Made by a program: the position numbers and the translations under genes
Notes under the pieces: model-generated
The model's database searches: none
What the model saw: the letters and a program-made list of their open reading frames with translations, nothing else
Told to the model about the DNA's origin: nothing
In this document: piece after piece, positions 24,169-34,500 of the stretch
How the letters are laid out: each line of letters begins with the position of its first letter
Numbering within the stretch: position 1 is the first letter of the stretch
DNA from: Cunninghamia lanceolata
Taxonomy: Eukaryota > Streptophyta > Pinopsida > Cupressales > Cupressaceae
Assembly (NCBI GenBank): GCA_027924645.1
Contig: BSBN01001757.1
Coordinates: forward strand, 434,001-498,000
Length of the DNA: 64,000 nt
Reading direction: 5' to 3'

Positions 24169-24785
24169 ATGGGAGTCAGCTTCTTAGAGTCGAACTTGCT
24201 TCCTGTGCTAGCTTCATAAAGAACCCACAGGTCTGGAGTATTTTTTATGAAGGCGGGCTCAGGAATTATGTTAGAGCTCTACGGGGCCATGATGAATTTA
24301 TCTCCTCATAATTTGTAAATTCATGGAGAAATAAAGAGGTGAATGTAAATGGGGTTGCTTTTACAGTCATAGAGGAGATTATTGAAGAAGTTATTGGATT
24401 GTCTCTTGATGGGAGAAAAGTGCAGAGGCTGGGAAATGGAGACTACAATGACTTTATGGAAAGCTTCTTAGAGGAGAATGAGAGCTTATCTAGAGACCAG
24501 AATGGTTATCAAAGGATGTATCTCCCAACTCCATGGGGAATGGTCTCATACTATTTAATGAAGTATGTGATATTGGAAGGTCAATATAAGATGATTCATG
24601 GATACCATTTTCCTCTCCTAGACCACCTAAGACATGGTAATTTCATCAAATTTCCTTTTTTCATACTTTCTTCACTTCAAAGAAGTATAATCAAAGGTGC
24701 AAACCCCACTCTGCACCAAAGGCTAATGCTTGTATTGTATGAGTTCAATGTGATGCTTAATTTTAATGGAAAATGTTACAAATAA
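24169..24785 (+). pseudogene. LINE-A ORF3, second truncated copy
   Basis: Same layout as the first copy, with the ATG kept and the same early stop and shift. The frame from 24339 to 24785 is open for 148 codons and is the best-preserved version of the N-terminal half. It has the blocks VNVNGVAFTVIEEIIEE, GLSLDGRKVQRLG, PTPWGMVSYYLMKYVILEG, YHFPLLDHLRHG, FPFFILSSLQRSI and LMLVLYEFN. It ends in the next repeat unit without the charged and coiled-coil parts. No function is assigned. Confidence 0.7.
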
Positions 24786-25063
24786 AGATTGGGTCATTAT
24801 GGTTTTTCATGCTAAGTTCTGGGAAAGAATGAAGAGAGAGGGAGAGTACTATGAAATGAGAAAGGAAATTATTATCAAGTACCCCTTGCTTAATGTGAAC
24901 AGGGTCCTAATATTGAGGATTAATATGGCATTTTCTATCATATTATAGTTAGCCTTGAGATTCAGCTTGTTAAGCTCTTTCCTATGATAGTTGTGTTTTT
25001 CTCAGTTCATATCCATTGTGTTGATAGACGAGGGTTTTTGAAGGTGTTTGTGTTGTTTAGAAG

Positions 25064-26375
25064 GGGGTCAGCTTCTTAGAGTCGAACCTGCTTCCTGCGT
25101 GAACCTCATAAAGAACCCTTAGGTCTGGAGCATTTTTTAGGAAGGCGGGCTTGGGAATTATGTTAGAGCTCTATGGGTCCATGATGAATTTATCTCCTTG
25201 CAATTTGTAAATTCATGGAGAAATAAAGAGGTAAATGTAAATGGAGTCACTTTAACAGTCATAGAGGAGCTTATTGAAGAAGCTACTAGATTTTCTCTTG
25301 ATGGGAGAAAAGTGCAGAGGCTGGGAAACAGAGACTACAAGGACTTTATGGAAAGCTTCTTAGAGGAGAATGAGAGCTTAACTAGACACTAGAATGGTTA
25401 TCAAAGGATGAAGCTCTCAACTCCATGGGGAATGGTCTCATACTATTTAATGAAGTATGTGATATTGGAAGGTCGATATAAGATGATTCATGGATACCAT
25501 TTTCCTCTCCTGGACCACATAAGACATAGTATTTTCATCAAATTTCCTTTTTCATACTTTCTTCACTTCAAAGAAGTATAATCAAAGGTACAAACCCCCC
25601 TCTGCACTTGGGGCTAATGCTTGTATTGTATGAGTTCAATGTGATGCTTAATCCTCCTATTCCTAGAGAAAAGTGTGGTGAAAAGAAATCTAGAATGCTA
25701 AAAGGAAAAGGAAAATGAAACCCTAGCTGTGTGGGTAATGTTGATATCAATACTAAGGGAAGAGATCCTAAAAACAAAGGACCACATACTTACAAGGGTA
25801 TTTAGACATCTCTGCACCTGCCACCCCTCATAAACATTCTAGTTCCAGACAAAGCCTAAATGAAAAAGACTCCTTGGAAAACATTTTGTTTTCTTTGAGG
25901 GATAACTGTGGAAAGATACCTAAGGGTTCTGGGAAGAAAACAAAAATCTTGAACATTAGGTCTAATGCTGCTAAGGTTAATCTCTCTACTAAATTTATTG
26001 ACAAAGATACGAACCCCAAGATGCATAGTACTGGCCTAGAAAGGAGATCTGTCAGACTTGAAAAAGTGCAAGAAAAAACTAGTAATAAGAGAAAAAATAA
26101 CAAGACCAAAGAGGCCTCTATTGAGGAAATAGACTCTAACTCTAAGGAAGATCCAAATGTTGAAATAGATAGGGATGACCAAGTAGCAGTAGATGAGGAC
26201 CAAGAGAATTACTAAGGGTTTAGAAGAAACCAATTGGGAGGAAAATGAGGTTAACAAACAGAGAGAAATAAAGGATAAGACAAGGGAAGACAAGGCTGCT
26301 GAACATGAACATCTTGAGCAAAATGAGGATTTTGAAGGAAATGTTGTTGATGACACTTATAGTGAAGACTTTTAA
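25064..26375 (+). pseudogene. LINE-A ORF3, third copy continuing into the charged middle region
   Basis: This copy has lost the start codon by a one-base deletion (AATGGGGG in the other copies reads AAGGGGG). After the domain with PWGMVSYYLMKYVILEG type blocks it alone runs on into a lysine- and glutamate-rich middle region. Open pieces lie at 25874-26215 (with KKTKILNIRSNAAKVNLSTK) and 26193-26375 (with EENEVNKQREIKDKTREDK), in different frames. The charged, low-complexity character matches the tail of LINE-E ORF3 (60300-60577). It is then interrupted by the DNA transposon at 26494 and continues at 27650. Broken by several stops and shifts. Confidence 0.68.
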
Positions 26376-26569
26376 ACTCACATAGGAATCTTCGAAACAT
26401 AGACAAACAGTCCTAAAAAAACTAAAAATCTCCACGCTAACTATGGCATGCAGAATCTAGTTGAAAGGTTGGACAACATAGAAGCTTTATTTAGGGTAAA
26501 TGCATAAAGATGAGTCCACTTAAGGTGGCAGTTCTGGACTTATAAGAAAACCCGAAATCGGGTGAACCA

Positions 26570-26777
26570 AAATGGGATCTCATTTTTTATGAAACAAGAT
26601 CCTATTATGCTTCGAGATCCTGAGCCAAAAGTAGGATCTCATTTCCAAGAAATGAGATCCTGTTTTGAAACGAGATCCCGTTTTAAAATGAGATCTTGTT
26701 TCAAAATGGGATCCCATTTCATAAAAGGTTAAAATATTAATCTTTTATGAAATGGGATCCCATTTCATAAAAGATTA
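26570..26777. repeat. Cluster of GATC-centred short palindromes
   Basis: About ten copies of variants of a motif like AAATGAGATCCCGTTTT occur in ~200 bp, each centred on GATC with A/T-rich arms, so successive motifs are partly self-complementary. The last (26738-26777) is a perfect 40-bp palindrome with centre GGGATCCC and arms ending TAATC/GATTA. It should extrude as a hairpin in single-stranded DNA or RNA. Confidence 0.85.
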
Positions 26778-27605
26778 ACTTCCAACTCAATTTTTTCTAT
26801 GGGTTTTTGGTCAGAAAAAAGGCTTGGGAACCCGACCCTTGGCTTTGGGCCTGGTTTGACCTGCAAGTTGAAGGTCTTGTGAATGTCACAACAAAATAGT
26901 GACTTTGAGCATATGTCTGAAGGCTTTTTTTGCAGAATTTTTTGACAAAATTAAAACCCATTATAGATGAGACAATGTAGATTCCAAATATGTAATTTTT
27001 TTTACAATTGGATTATTTTTCTATTCTCCAATTAATTTCTGATGAAACATGCCCATAAACTTGAATTATCAAGCTTTTTAAATATTTTAATTACTTTTTA
27101 TCAAAATAATTTTTTGTAAAAACAATTGTACAAAAAATGTACTTTAGACAATTCTTTTCAATTTGAAAAAAAAATTCAAAAAATGATAAGTTTAGGTCAT
27201 CTTATGTATGACGTACACGATGATTTTTTAAAACACCAAAAATGGCCAATAAAAAAAATAACCAAAAAAAAATTCCATAAAAAATTACAAAAAAATATGG
27301 AAGACGTGCTTCATTGAGTAATAAATCTTTTCCCAAAAAGATTTCAAAAAATATGATTATTTAGGTCAAAATATGGGTGACGTACACGTGCATGGTATAG
27401 TAAAAAAAGGCAACTTTTAAATAGTGGTTTTTAGAAACGCCTATTAAAAATTAATTTCTATCATCTGGGTATTAAAAAAATTACATATTTGGAAACTAGA
27501 CTCTGAGTACTACATTTCATATTTTTTTTTCTTAAGATTCCACCTTTAAGTGCTTCAAATTTTTAAGTTAAATGTGACAAATTCTGAAAATCAGGGAAAA
27601 CACTT

Positions 27606-27627
27606 CCACTTTTTGGCCAAAAAGTGG
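27606..27627. repeat. 22-bp perfect palindrome near the right TIR
   Basis: Centre TTGGCCAA with arms CCACTTT/AAAGTGG; every base pairs with its mirror. It overlaps the subterminal region of the DNA transposon, whose left end has a weaker counterpart (CCACTTAAGGTGG). Confidence 0.85.
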
Positions 27628-27649
27628 ACTCAACTTCTTGCACACACCC

Positions 27650-27862
27650 TTTAACAAAAGGTTAAATTGCACAACTTGTCAAGAAAGATGGAGAAATATC
27701 TATGAGATGTACAATATGTTCCAATTGAGGGTTGACAAATTGGAAAAAAGCATGAAGGATCTCGTAAAGTTCACTAATAGTATATTGAACAATATTGTGG
27801 AAGAAATTAAAAATATAAAGACTCAGCTGGAGAAAAGAAAACATTTGTATGAGAAGGATTAG
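27650..27862 (+). pseudogene. LINE-A ORF3, coiled-coil C-terminus
   Basis: Reads from the transposon junction through CQERWRNIYEMYNMFQLRVD and KLEKSMKDLVKFTNSILNN to KTQLEKRKHLYEKD and a stop. The heptad pattern predicts a short coiled coil, as in the C-terminal piece of LINE-B (36457-36945, LTELEKNFKILARFTSKVM). It marks the end of ORF3; what follows is 3' UTR. It forms one frame with 26461-26493 when the transposon is disregarded. Confidence 0.7.
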
Positions 27863-28153
27863 GTAAAACGTAAGAGGCATAAGACTAACAAGGACCAAAC
27901 ATCCTAGGAGGAGGTGCTCAAGAGAATGAAGAATGATTGGAATAACTCAAAATTCTAGCTTTTTGTCTTGTTTATGTTTACAAATCCATGTTATTCTTTT
28001 GTTGTTTTATGATTATTTTACTCTACTGAATAATTTCCTGGCCTTTAAGGTTATTATAAGGAATCCCTATTTGTATGATACTATTTCGTATACTTTTTGG
28101 TTTTGGTTTTTGGTTATGCATCCCTTGCTCCAATGGGGTTATTATCAGGGATG
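27863..28153 (+). other. LINE-A 3' untranslated region, left part
   Basis: T-rich, stop-filled sequence after the ORF3 stop. It runs up to the LTR retrotransposon and continues beyond it at 35591. It ends with the target duplication GGATG. Confidence 0.65.
28149..28153. repeat. Target-site duplication GGATG, left
   Basis: Directly precedes the LTR at 28154 and is repeated at 35586-35590 directly after the other LTR. Confidence 0.92.
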
Positions 28154-29238
28154 TGTTGATAACTGAGAGGGGGGGGGTGAATCAGTTATCCTAATTATTT
28201 CCCTTATTAAACTTTCCTTTTAATTGAAGCAGCATAAAATCAAACACAAAACATAAACCATGAAATAAGAAACACATGACACAGTATTTTTGACGTGGAA
28301 ACCCTGTTAAGGGAGAAAACCACGGGGTGATTAACCCAAGAATTATTCTCTGTTAGAAGAATAGGAAATTACAAAAATGGCACTTGCCAATTAGGGCTCA
28401 CTGCCCGAGCACACTGCTCACAAGAGGCTCACTGCCTACAAGAAGACACACTGTCTTACAAAGTGATTAGAATCACAGTCTTGAACTGATTGGAAGCATC
28501 TGCATATGCTGGAGTTCAGTTCCGGTTAGGTTCAGTATACTGATCTGCTGCACTTCATCTTTCCTCTGTTCTTTAGTCTGCTGTCCTTTCACATACCGGA
28601 TCTTTCTTGTTACTTCTGCTCTACTCTGGACTTATTCGCATATCCTCACACCAATTTCACAACTAAATCCATCCTCTATATATATCCGCACAAGTAATTT
28701 CATCATCTTTCTAGTCGGCATCCGGAACAGTCTAGTTTCTTACAAACTTAGTTCTGTCGGCTGAATCCTTGCTCACCAAGCAATGCGGATCAAGCATATA
28801 CTTGTAGATATCATCAATTATGTCGGCCAAACATGATTCATGCCTCCGCAACCTTTATCATCATCTGTAACACATCCGGAAAGTAGTTTGATACTCAGTC
28901 AGTCAGTTCTTCCTCTGTTTTCACTGTCTCTCAGGAATCCGGTACTCAACTATTCATATCTTTTTCCTTGTCCATCTCCGGAGGCTAAATCCTTGGAATA
29001 TACTACTCAAGATAGTCCTCTTGACTTCCCCAGATCCGCACTGCACCAAGACACTTCCTCTGAGAGATCCGGACCAATCTGTCGGACCTTGCCACATGCT
29101 CTGTTCTTGTTCACCGGACCACCACAATCTTCAATCTGACTTCCGGTAGAGACATATCATGACTTGCGGATATGTGGGATGACCTTTGTTGCCATCAATG
29201 ACAACAACCAAGAATCCATATAGTGTCTCTTGCCAACA
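28154..29238 (-). repeat. 3' LTR of the young element
   Basis: 1,085 bp. In element orientation it starts TGTTGGCAAGAG and ends GTTATCAACA. It shows no indel and no substitution that I could find against 34501-35585, including a nine-G run near its inner end. A TATA-like run lies at the position matching 35024-35032. Confidence 0.93.
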
Positions 29239-29250
29239 ATCTCCCCCTTT
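29239..29250 (-). other. Polypurine tract of the young element
   Basis: The minus strand reads AAAGGGGGAGAT directly before the 3' LTR. Similar GGGGGAG runs recur within the next 165 bp (near 29300, 29345 and 29385). Confidence 0.85.
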
Positions 29251-29470
29251 GGCATTGATGGCAACACTTAGTGAAAAATGACTAAGTGTTTACACTATGC
29301 TCCCCCTCTGCTGATGCTCTGTCTTTATATACAATTTCCGGAACTCCCCCTGAGTTGGATTCCTCATTTTTCACTGCTCCTCACTCCCCCTTTGACATCA
29401 ATGGCAAAGGGTAGGGTCCGCACACCAAAATTTTCAAAAATTTTCTATATATAGCCGCATATTTACATAC
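29251..29470 (-). other. Spacer with repeated polypurine-like cassettes
   Basis: Between the ORF-B stop and the polypurine tract. The plus strand has four CTCCCCCT-type runs. Two of them are followed by related 'tttggcattgatggcaa' and 'tttgacatcaatggcaa' sequence, suggesting duplication of the region around the plus-strand primer. Confidence 0.6.
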
Positions 29471-32400
29471 TCACATATACTGCAGAATGTCTGCAAAGGA
29501 TGTCTGCAGTTGAACCATTTCAGTAGCCCAACTTAGCTTCATTCTGTCCAAGATTGAAATGTGACCACTCAACAAAAATGCAAAAGCTTCTGCCCGCCTG
29601 AGATCTGTCGGATCTTTTGTATGGGCGGTGGTCTGGGCATCACTGATGGCCTCATGCATAGTTTCCAACTTAGGGACTATAATCCTTCTAAGTTCTCCCA
29701 TCCGGTTGGTAATGTTCTTCCTCTCCTTCTCAAGATTCTTTATTTCATTCAAGACTGCAATAGTCTGACATTCTTGATTTATTATAGAGGAAGAGAGAGG
29801 ATCAAAACTTTGAGATAAGCTTTGAAGCTTGTCCTGTTCCTCTTTTATTTTCTTGTCAATTGCTGCTGTTGCCTTTGACCAAGATATACAAAATTTGTAG
29901 ATGTCACCGCCATCCTTAAGAGCATTTTCTAAACTCTTTATTCCAATGCTTACAATCTTCCTATCCTTAGAGATTAATTCTAATATTTCAGAAAATCTCT
30001 TATCCAAAAATTCCTTCCGGACCTTTTCTTCAGCTGATTTTTCTAGAGAATTAAAATGTGTATCAATACTGCTGACTAAGGTTTTTAGATTACCGGAAGT
30101 GGAGGCTGTCGGATCTATTTGGATTGATGGCATGATCTTTACAAGTACTCCGGAAGCAGCCTCTATCAACTCACAGTCTTCCATATGAGACTTCAGGAGC
30201 TTTTCATTTGCCTTGGCATTTGCAAATGAAGCTATCTTCATTGTTTGTACCGGAGAGAGAGAGTCAAAATCAAATGGACCTTTTAGAAGCTCCGGTTCAT
30301 CAATCTCTAGAGTTTCTTTGCTCAAAAATTGTTGAACAGTTTGTGCAGTGTCTCTTGCCGGAGACAGATGTTTCTTTTCTTCTGCAGTCTTAGAACTGTC
30401 AACCTCTTTGTCTGTCACCACTGCTTCCTTCTCCTGCAATTGCTCTTCTTCTTTGGATCCGGAGACTGTAGGGGAAACCGGAGGAGAGATGCTTGCTTGT
30501 TCATGGGCCACTTCTTCTGGAGCAGAGGGTTCCAAGTCCTCACTTGTCTGTTCATGGCTCACTTCTTCCGGAACAGAAGATTCCAAATCAGCAGCTGTTT
30601 CTGCACCTAAGTCCTCTACAACAGGAAGATTGAACCTTTTGAAGGCCTTCCGGAGGATCTCTTCTGTCTCTTGTGCCACTTTGTCAGTCTCACCAAGCAT
30701 GAGCTGATTCATCCTGGCTTTACTTCTGAACTCATCTCTGCAGTCCTTGAAGATCATGTTCATTGTCTTGGGATCAATTTGAGGATATAGCTGAATAGCT
30801 ATCTGCTCCCGGATCTCAAGATCTTTGGCATGAGCATTATTCTTTCTTACCTCCATTTCCTTCTCTAGGCTTTTAGGAATGAGAGATATGATCTCAATGA
30901 AAGCCTTATTGTATGTGTTCAGATATTTAACTGTGGCTTCCTGCAGAGTCTTTTGGTCTGCCTCACTGAAGTCATCATAGGATTCAGTCATTGGTTGAAG
31001 GTTTCCATCCACCGTGACCGACTTGATTATGCTCTCTAGAGACAGAGTGGGCTTTACAACAGTTACCTCTGCCATTTCCTCCTTGTCTTGGCCTGTGGAG
31101 GGCTTACCGGATCCTTTCTTTTTCTGTTTCTTTACTTCTCTTACTCCTTCATCTGATTCTGTCTCCTCTTCATCCTTTTGGCTTCCATAAGCCCTTGATG
31201 CTTTTGTCTTGGATCTTTTACCGGATGCCTGGACTTCCGGTTTTGAGCTTTTGGTTGTGGAAGGTGCAGATCTCTTTGATGATCTGGTCCGGGTGGGGGT
31301 TTCAACCGGAGCACTTTCTTTGCTTTTCTCTTCTTCCTCAGCCTTTCTCCTCTTTTCCCGGCTGGCATCAAGTGCCTCTTTTGAGATGCCCAGGCCTTGA
31401 GCAATGTGCTCTACTTCTTTTCTCACTTTTCTCTTAATCTCAGGTTCCCTGAGTTCTACATGTAATTTCACACTCAGCTCCTCAAAGGTTCCAAACCTTT
31501 CTGCCTTAGGATCTTTGGGCTGACTTAGCATGTGTTGAACATGCAGCTCTACTATCTGTTCATCAACTTCATACCCCATGGGCATGATCCAGACAGTCCT
31601 TGGCTCCACTGCCTCCATTAGGCACTGATCAGTGTCAACCATAAAACATACTGAGTCCTTGTATTTCTCAATGAGTGACTGGGGAATTCTCTCTCTTGCT
31701 TGCATCATGCTCTGAAAGTTTTTGAAGTATCCCCATAGAGCTGTATTCCTCGCTTTTGCATCCCCAAGTCCATGCAGATAGTCTCTTATCTGGACTGCAA
31801 CAGGTTTGTCATTCTGCCATACCCATCCACTTGTTCCGGGTAGCTCATTCATGAAGTAAAAGAATAGACATACAATGAGAGTACCATACTTAAAGGAGTT
31901 CTTCTTGTCTTTCTTGATTTTCTGTACATTTTCCATCAATTGGCTTAGTAGTAGTTCACAAAGATCATAATCTGCATTCTTTCTTAGCATTTCATATGCT
32001 GTGTATATTGCAGTTCCGGATACAGAATTCTCCCTGCTGGAGTGATAGATCTTGTATCCTATTATCATTGAAGCATACTTGATATCCGGATCCGAAATAT
32101 CTTCAATGGTCATTGCCCTCTTATCATATTTTGATCCGGTGGCCTCAGTTACAACGTTGTTCTTGACAGATTTGAGGATAGGTACCCCCCGGAAGAGTAT
32201 AGACCAGTTACTGCTCTAATTGCTTCTTTTGTGATCTTACAGGGTCTATCTAGCCAAAGGAAGTTGTCATGCATCCTGCTCAGTACATACCGGACCCACT
32301 CATCTTCTTCAAAGCTAGGGAAATGAATGAATTGCTCAAATTGTTTCTTCTGGATACCCTTATACTCTGGTTTGAGCTCAAAAGCATTGTCTATCAGTTG

Positions 32401-32604
32401 TTTGTGATAGAGGTCTCTTAATTTGAATTCCCCAAATTCCTCAATGTTTGCGTGTATGTAAACCCTAATATCTTCAGTATGTAAGACTCCGTGGGGAACA
32501 CTAGAGAAGGCTCCTAGTGGATCTACCTCCAACGATTTGTAGGGATGTTTCTTGAATGAGGGGCGAGGTCTATCAGAGATCTTAACTATGTTTGGAGTAG
32601 CCAT
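29471..32604 (-). CDS. ORF-B: large accessory protein, one frameshift
   Basis: The N-terminal part (32604-32149, start MATPNIVKISDRPRPSFKK) contains WLDRPCKITKEAIRAVTGL. The main part (32113-29471, 880 codons) has a hydrophobic segment YGTLIVCLFFYFMNELPG, a long Lys/Glu/Ser-rich basic region with nuclear-localisation-like clusters (KRSKTKASR, KKQKKKGSGK), an acidic Pro/Ser-rich stretch and C-terminal helices with coiled-coil character. The two parts are separated by a one-base shift at a run of six C (32185-32190); one more base there would give a single ~1,044-residue frame. It could be a real mutation or a sequencing slip in the homopolymer. No catalytic motif of RT, integrase or protease is seen. 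The ITKEAI..VTGL motif recalls plant-mobile-domain-type proteins of plant transposons. Function unknown; a capsid-associated or regulatory role is a guess. Confidence 0.75.
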
Positions 32605-33256
32605 TCTTCAAAGATTTGCAGTGAGGCAATGAAAAACGAAGAATACCTTATGCGCCTTCGGTTTGCACGGAGTGGTTGGATTGATTTCTTTATGCAATAG
32701 CTTCGGCAGGAGATCCTTGGTGTGCTTGATGAACCTTGTTTGCAGAGCTCCACTATTCGCTTCTTCTCAAGTGTAGAATGAGCAGATAACTTTTGAGAAA
32801 TCCCTTATATTGCTCCGCAAACCCTAATATCTGTCTGCAATAAATGCTTCACCTGCATTATTCCGGTTTACCATATCTGGACAGCTTGGAGTATCCCGGA
32901 TTAGTCCTGATCACTGAATATCATCCGGATCTTTAAATCATGAATAAATCTAGGTAACATATTACAAGAACATCCCAAACACTCTGTCCAATCCGCAAGA
33001 CAAGATCGTGCACTTCCGGATCTCTCCGGACCTTTTTGTAATCCTTTATCATACCGGAGCACCTCCCTGAACAGGTCTAACTTAATCGAACACAGCTTCT
33101 TCATAACTCCATGCGGACCTCTGAAAACTTGACTGAAGCATCTCAGGACTTATATCTACAAACCCTTTAATCCGCATCTTGTGCCACATCCGGCACAACT
33201 TGTTTGGCTGGGGGAACAGAATCTTCTTTGAGTCCCCCTGAGCCTGAGCTCACTTT
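32605..33256 (-). other. Spacer between ORF-A and ORF-B
   Basis: About 650 bp without a convincing frame. It could hold a splice acceptor or internal ribosome entry for ORF-B, but nothing specific is visible. Confidence 0.5.
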
Positions 33257-34435
33257 TTAATTTCTGGAAGAAATATCAGCACCAGAATCTGGTGCGGATC
33301 CAACCTCTACATTCTCTGAGCTTTTCTTCACCCAAATCTTGCTCATCTGATTCCTAACTTCATCCGCATTCATCTTTTGTTTACCCTTGTCTTGATTCTG
33401 ATTATACACCGGACCTCTTTTGTCCTGATTCTTGTTTCTGCAGACTTTAGCATTATGACCGGACCTATTGCAGATTTGGCAAATAACATTTCTTTGCATA
33501 TTTAACTGATATCCCCTTGATCTGCATTGATTAGCCATATGACCTACTCTATTGCATGTAAAGCATCTACCTTTGAATGATTTGTTTACTTGCATAATTC
33601 TGCATTCATGGGATTTGTGTCCATACCTTTTGCAGTTGAAGCACTGTCCGGAGAAGGATGAATTAATCTGATTCATTCTCATTCTGCACTGATTAGCTTT
33701 GTGACCAAAATGGTTGCAGCTGTGGCAGTATCCATTGAAGGATGGATATTTTTGAGCATTTGGCTGTCTTACCGGAGGTCTTCTAGGCCTGCTCCTTGGA
33801 TTTTCTGATCCAAGATTCTTCTGACCGGATCCGGAGCTTTCTCCTTTCTCATATCCCAAGCCATACTTGTCATATGTCCTCTTTTGACTTCCAAGAAGAA
33901 CTTCAAGTTGAGCAGAACTTATCTTGAATTTCTCTTTATATTCATTTGCTGTTTGAAGGTCTCTTTTGAGAGAGGCAATTTGATCCTCAAGTTTTCCTTC
34001 ATTATCTTTGGAATCTTCAAGATCAGATTCAAGGTGTCTGATAATCCTGTCCATCTGGTGGCATTCTTCTGATTTTTCCTTAAGAGATTGTTTTAGATTG
34101 TCTTCAGCCTTTCTTTTTTCTTCAATCTCTTGAGTGAACTTTATAGTTCCTGATTCCATTTCATGTCTTAACATAATGACTTCTTTTGATAACTTTTCAC
34201 ATAACTTGGTTTGCTCAGTCAATTCTTCATTTGTATTGCTTTCTTCACTTTGTCTTGCCAACTGTTGGAGCAGCTCCTTTCTCTTTTTCATAGAGAGACT
34301 TAATTTGTCTTTTAATTCCCTCATGAATTCATCAGCCTGTTTGAGTCTTTCTCTTAATTCACTGACTTCAGAATTTGACTGTTCAAGATCCTCAAGGGCA
34401 GTCTTGAGTTGCTCCCTTAAACCATATGCATCCAT
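33257..34435 (-). CDS. ORF-A: coiled-coil and four-zinc-knuckle gag-like protein
   Basis: 392 residues beginning MDAYGLREQLKTALEDLEQ, about 50 bp after the primer-binding site. Residues 1-185 are almost continuous heptad coiled coil. QKRTYDKYGLGYEKGES (about 184-200) matches the 'FDKxGLGY' signature of Ty1/Copia gag. Four CCHC knuckles follow at about 237-250, 265-278, 291-304 and 319-332 (CHSCNHFGHKANQC and three relatives). The end, IWVKKSSE then PDSGADISS, looks like the gag-protease junction of Copia with a decayed D-S-G, and stops there. The usual Copia gag N-terminal domain is absent, replaced by the coiled coil. It probably binds element RNA and oligomerises. The frame is intact. Confidence 0.88.
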   Translation of the reverse strand: MDAYGLREQLKTALEDLEQSNSEVSELRERLKQADEFMRELKDKLSLSMKKRKELLQQLARQSEESNTNEELTEQTKLCEKLSKEVIMLRHEMESGTIKFTQEIEEKRKAEDNLKQSLKEKSEECHQMDRIIRHLESDLEDSKDNEGKLEDQIASLKRDLQTANEYKEKFKISSAQLEVLLGSQKRTYDKYGLGYEKGESSGSGQKNLGSENPRSRPRRPPVRQPNAQKYPSFNGYCHSCNHFGHKANQCRMRMNQINSSFSGQCFNCKRYGHKSHECRIMQVNKSFKGRCFTCNRVGHMANQCRSRGYQLNMQRNVICQICNRSGHNAKVCRNKNQDKRGPVYNQNQDKGKQKMNADEVRNQMSKIWVKKSSENVEVGSAPDSGADISSRN

Positions 34436-34486
34436 TTGAAATCCCAGATCTTCCTCAAGCTGTTAGGCTCTATTAAGAGGAACTTA

Positions 34487-34498
34487 GCTCTGATACCA
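34487..34498 (-). other. Primer-binding site of the young element
   Basis: The minus strand reads TGGTATCAGAGC, a perfect 12-base complement of the initiator tRNA-Met 3' end, two bases after the 5' LTR. Confidence 0.93.
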
Positions 34499-34500
34499 AT

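Larger units (their letters stand above)
22983..25650 (+). repeat. Tandem triplication of a ~0.89-kb LINE segment
   Basis: Three head-to-tail units (22983-23872, 23873-24765, 24766-25650; 890, 893 and 885 bp) each run from the spacer after RNase H ('atggaaaatgttacaaata') to the first half of ORF3. They differ by scattered substitutions and small indels, so the amplification is old. Only the third unit continues into the rest of ORF3. The start-proximal frameshift of ORF3 is shared by all three, so the frame was broken before the triplication. Confidence 0.9.
26494..27649. mobile_element. Non-autonomous DNA transposon in LINE-A ORF3
   Basis: A 1,156-bp AT-rich insertion with imperfect terminal inverted repeats of about 28 bp. 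The left end begins GGGTAAATGCA, the reverse complement of the right end begins GGGTGTGTGCA, and both reach GAGTCCACTT. TTTA flanks it on both sides (26490-26493 and 27650-27653). Removing it with one TTTA rejoins an open reading frame (IEALF then NKRLN) in the LINE protein, which independently confirms both ends. Inside are a second inverted pair (about 26970-26995 against 27475-27500) and unusual palindromes. There is no transposase. TIR style and short duplication suggest a PIF/Harbinger-like MITE, but a 4-bp duplication is not diagnostic. Confidence 0.85.

Noticed and set aside
28840..29139. 99-codon plus-strand frame in the LTR, repeated at 35187-35486
   Set aside because: It is antisense to the element and identical simply because the LTRs are identical; a Ser/Pro-rich composition artefact is the simpler reading.
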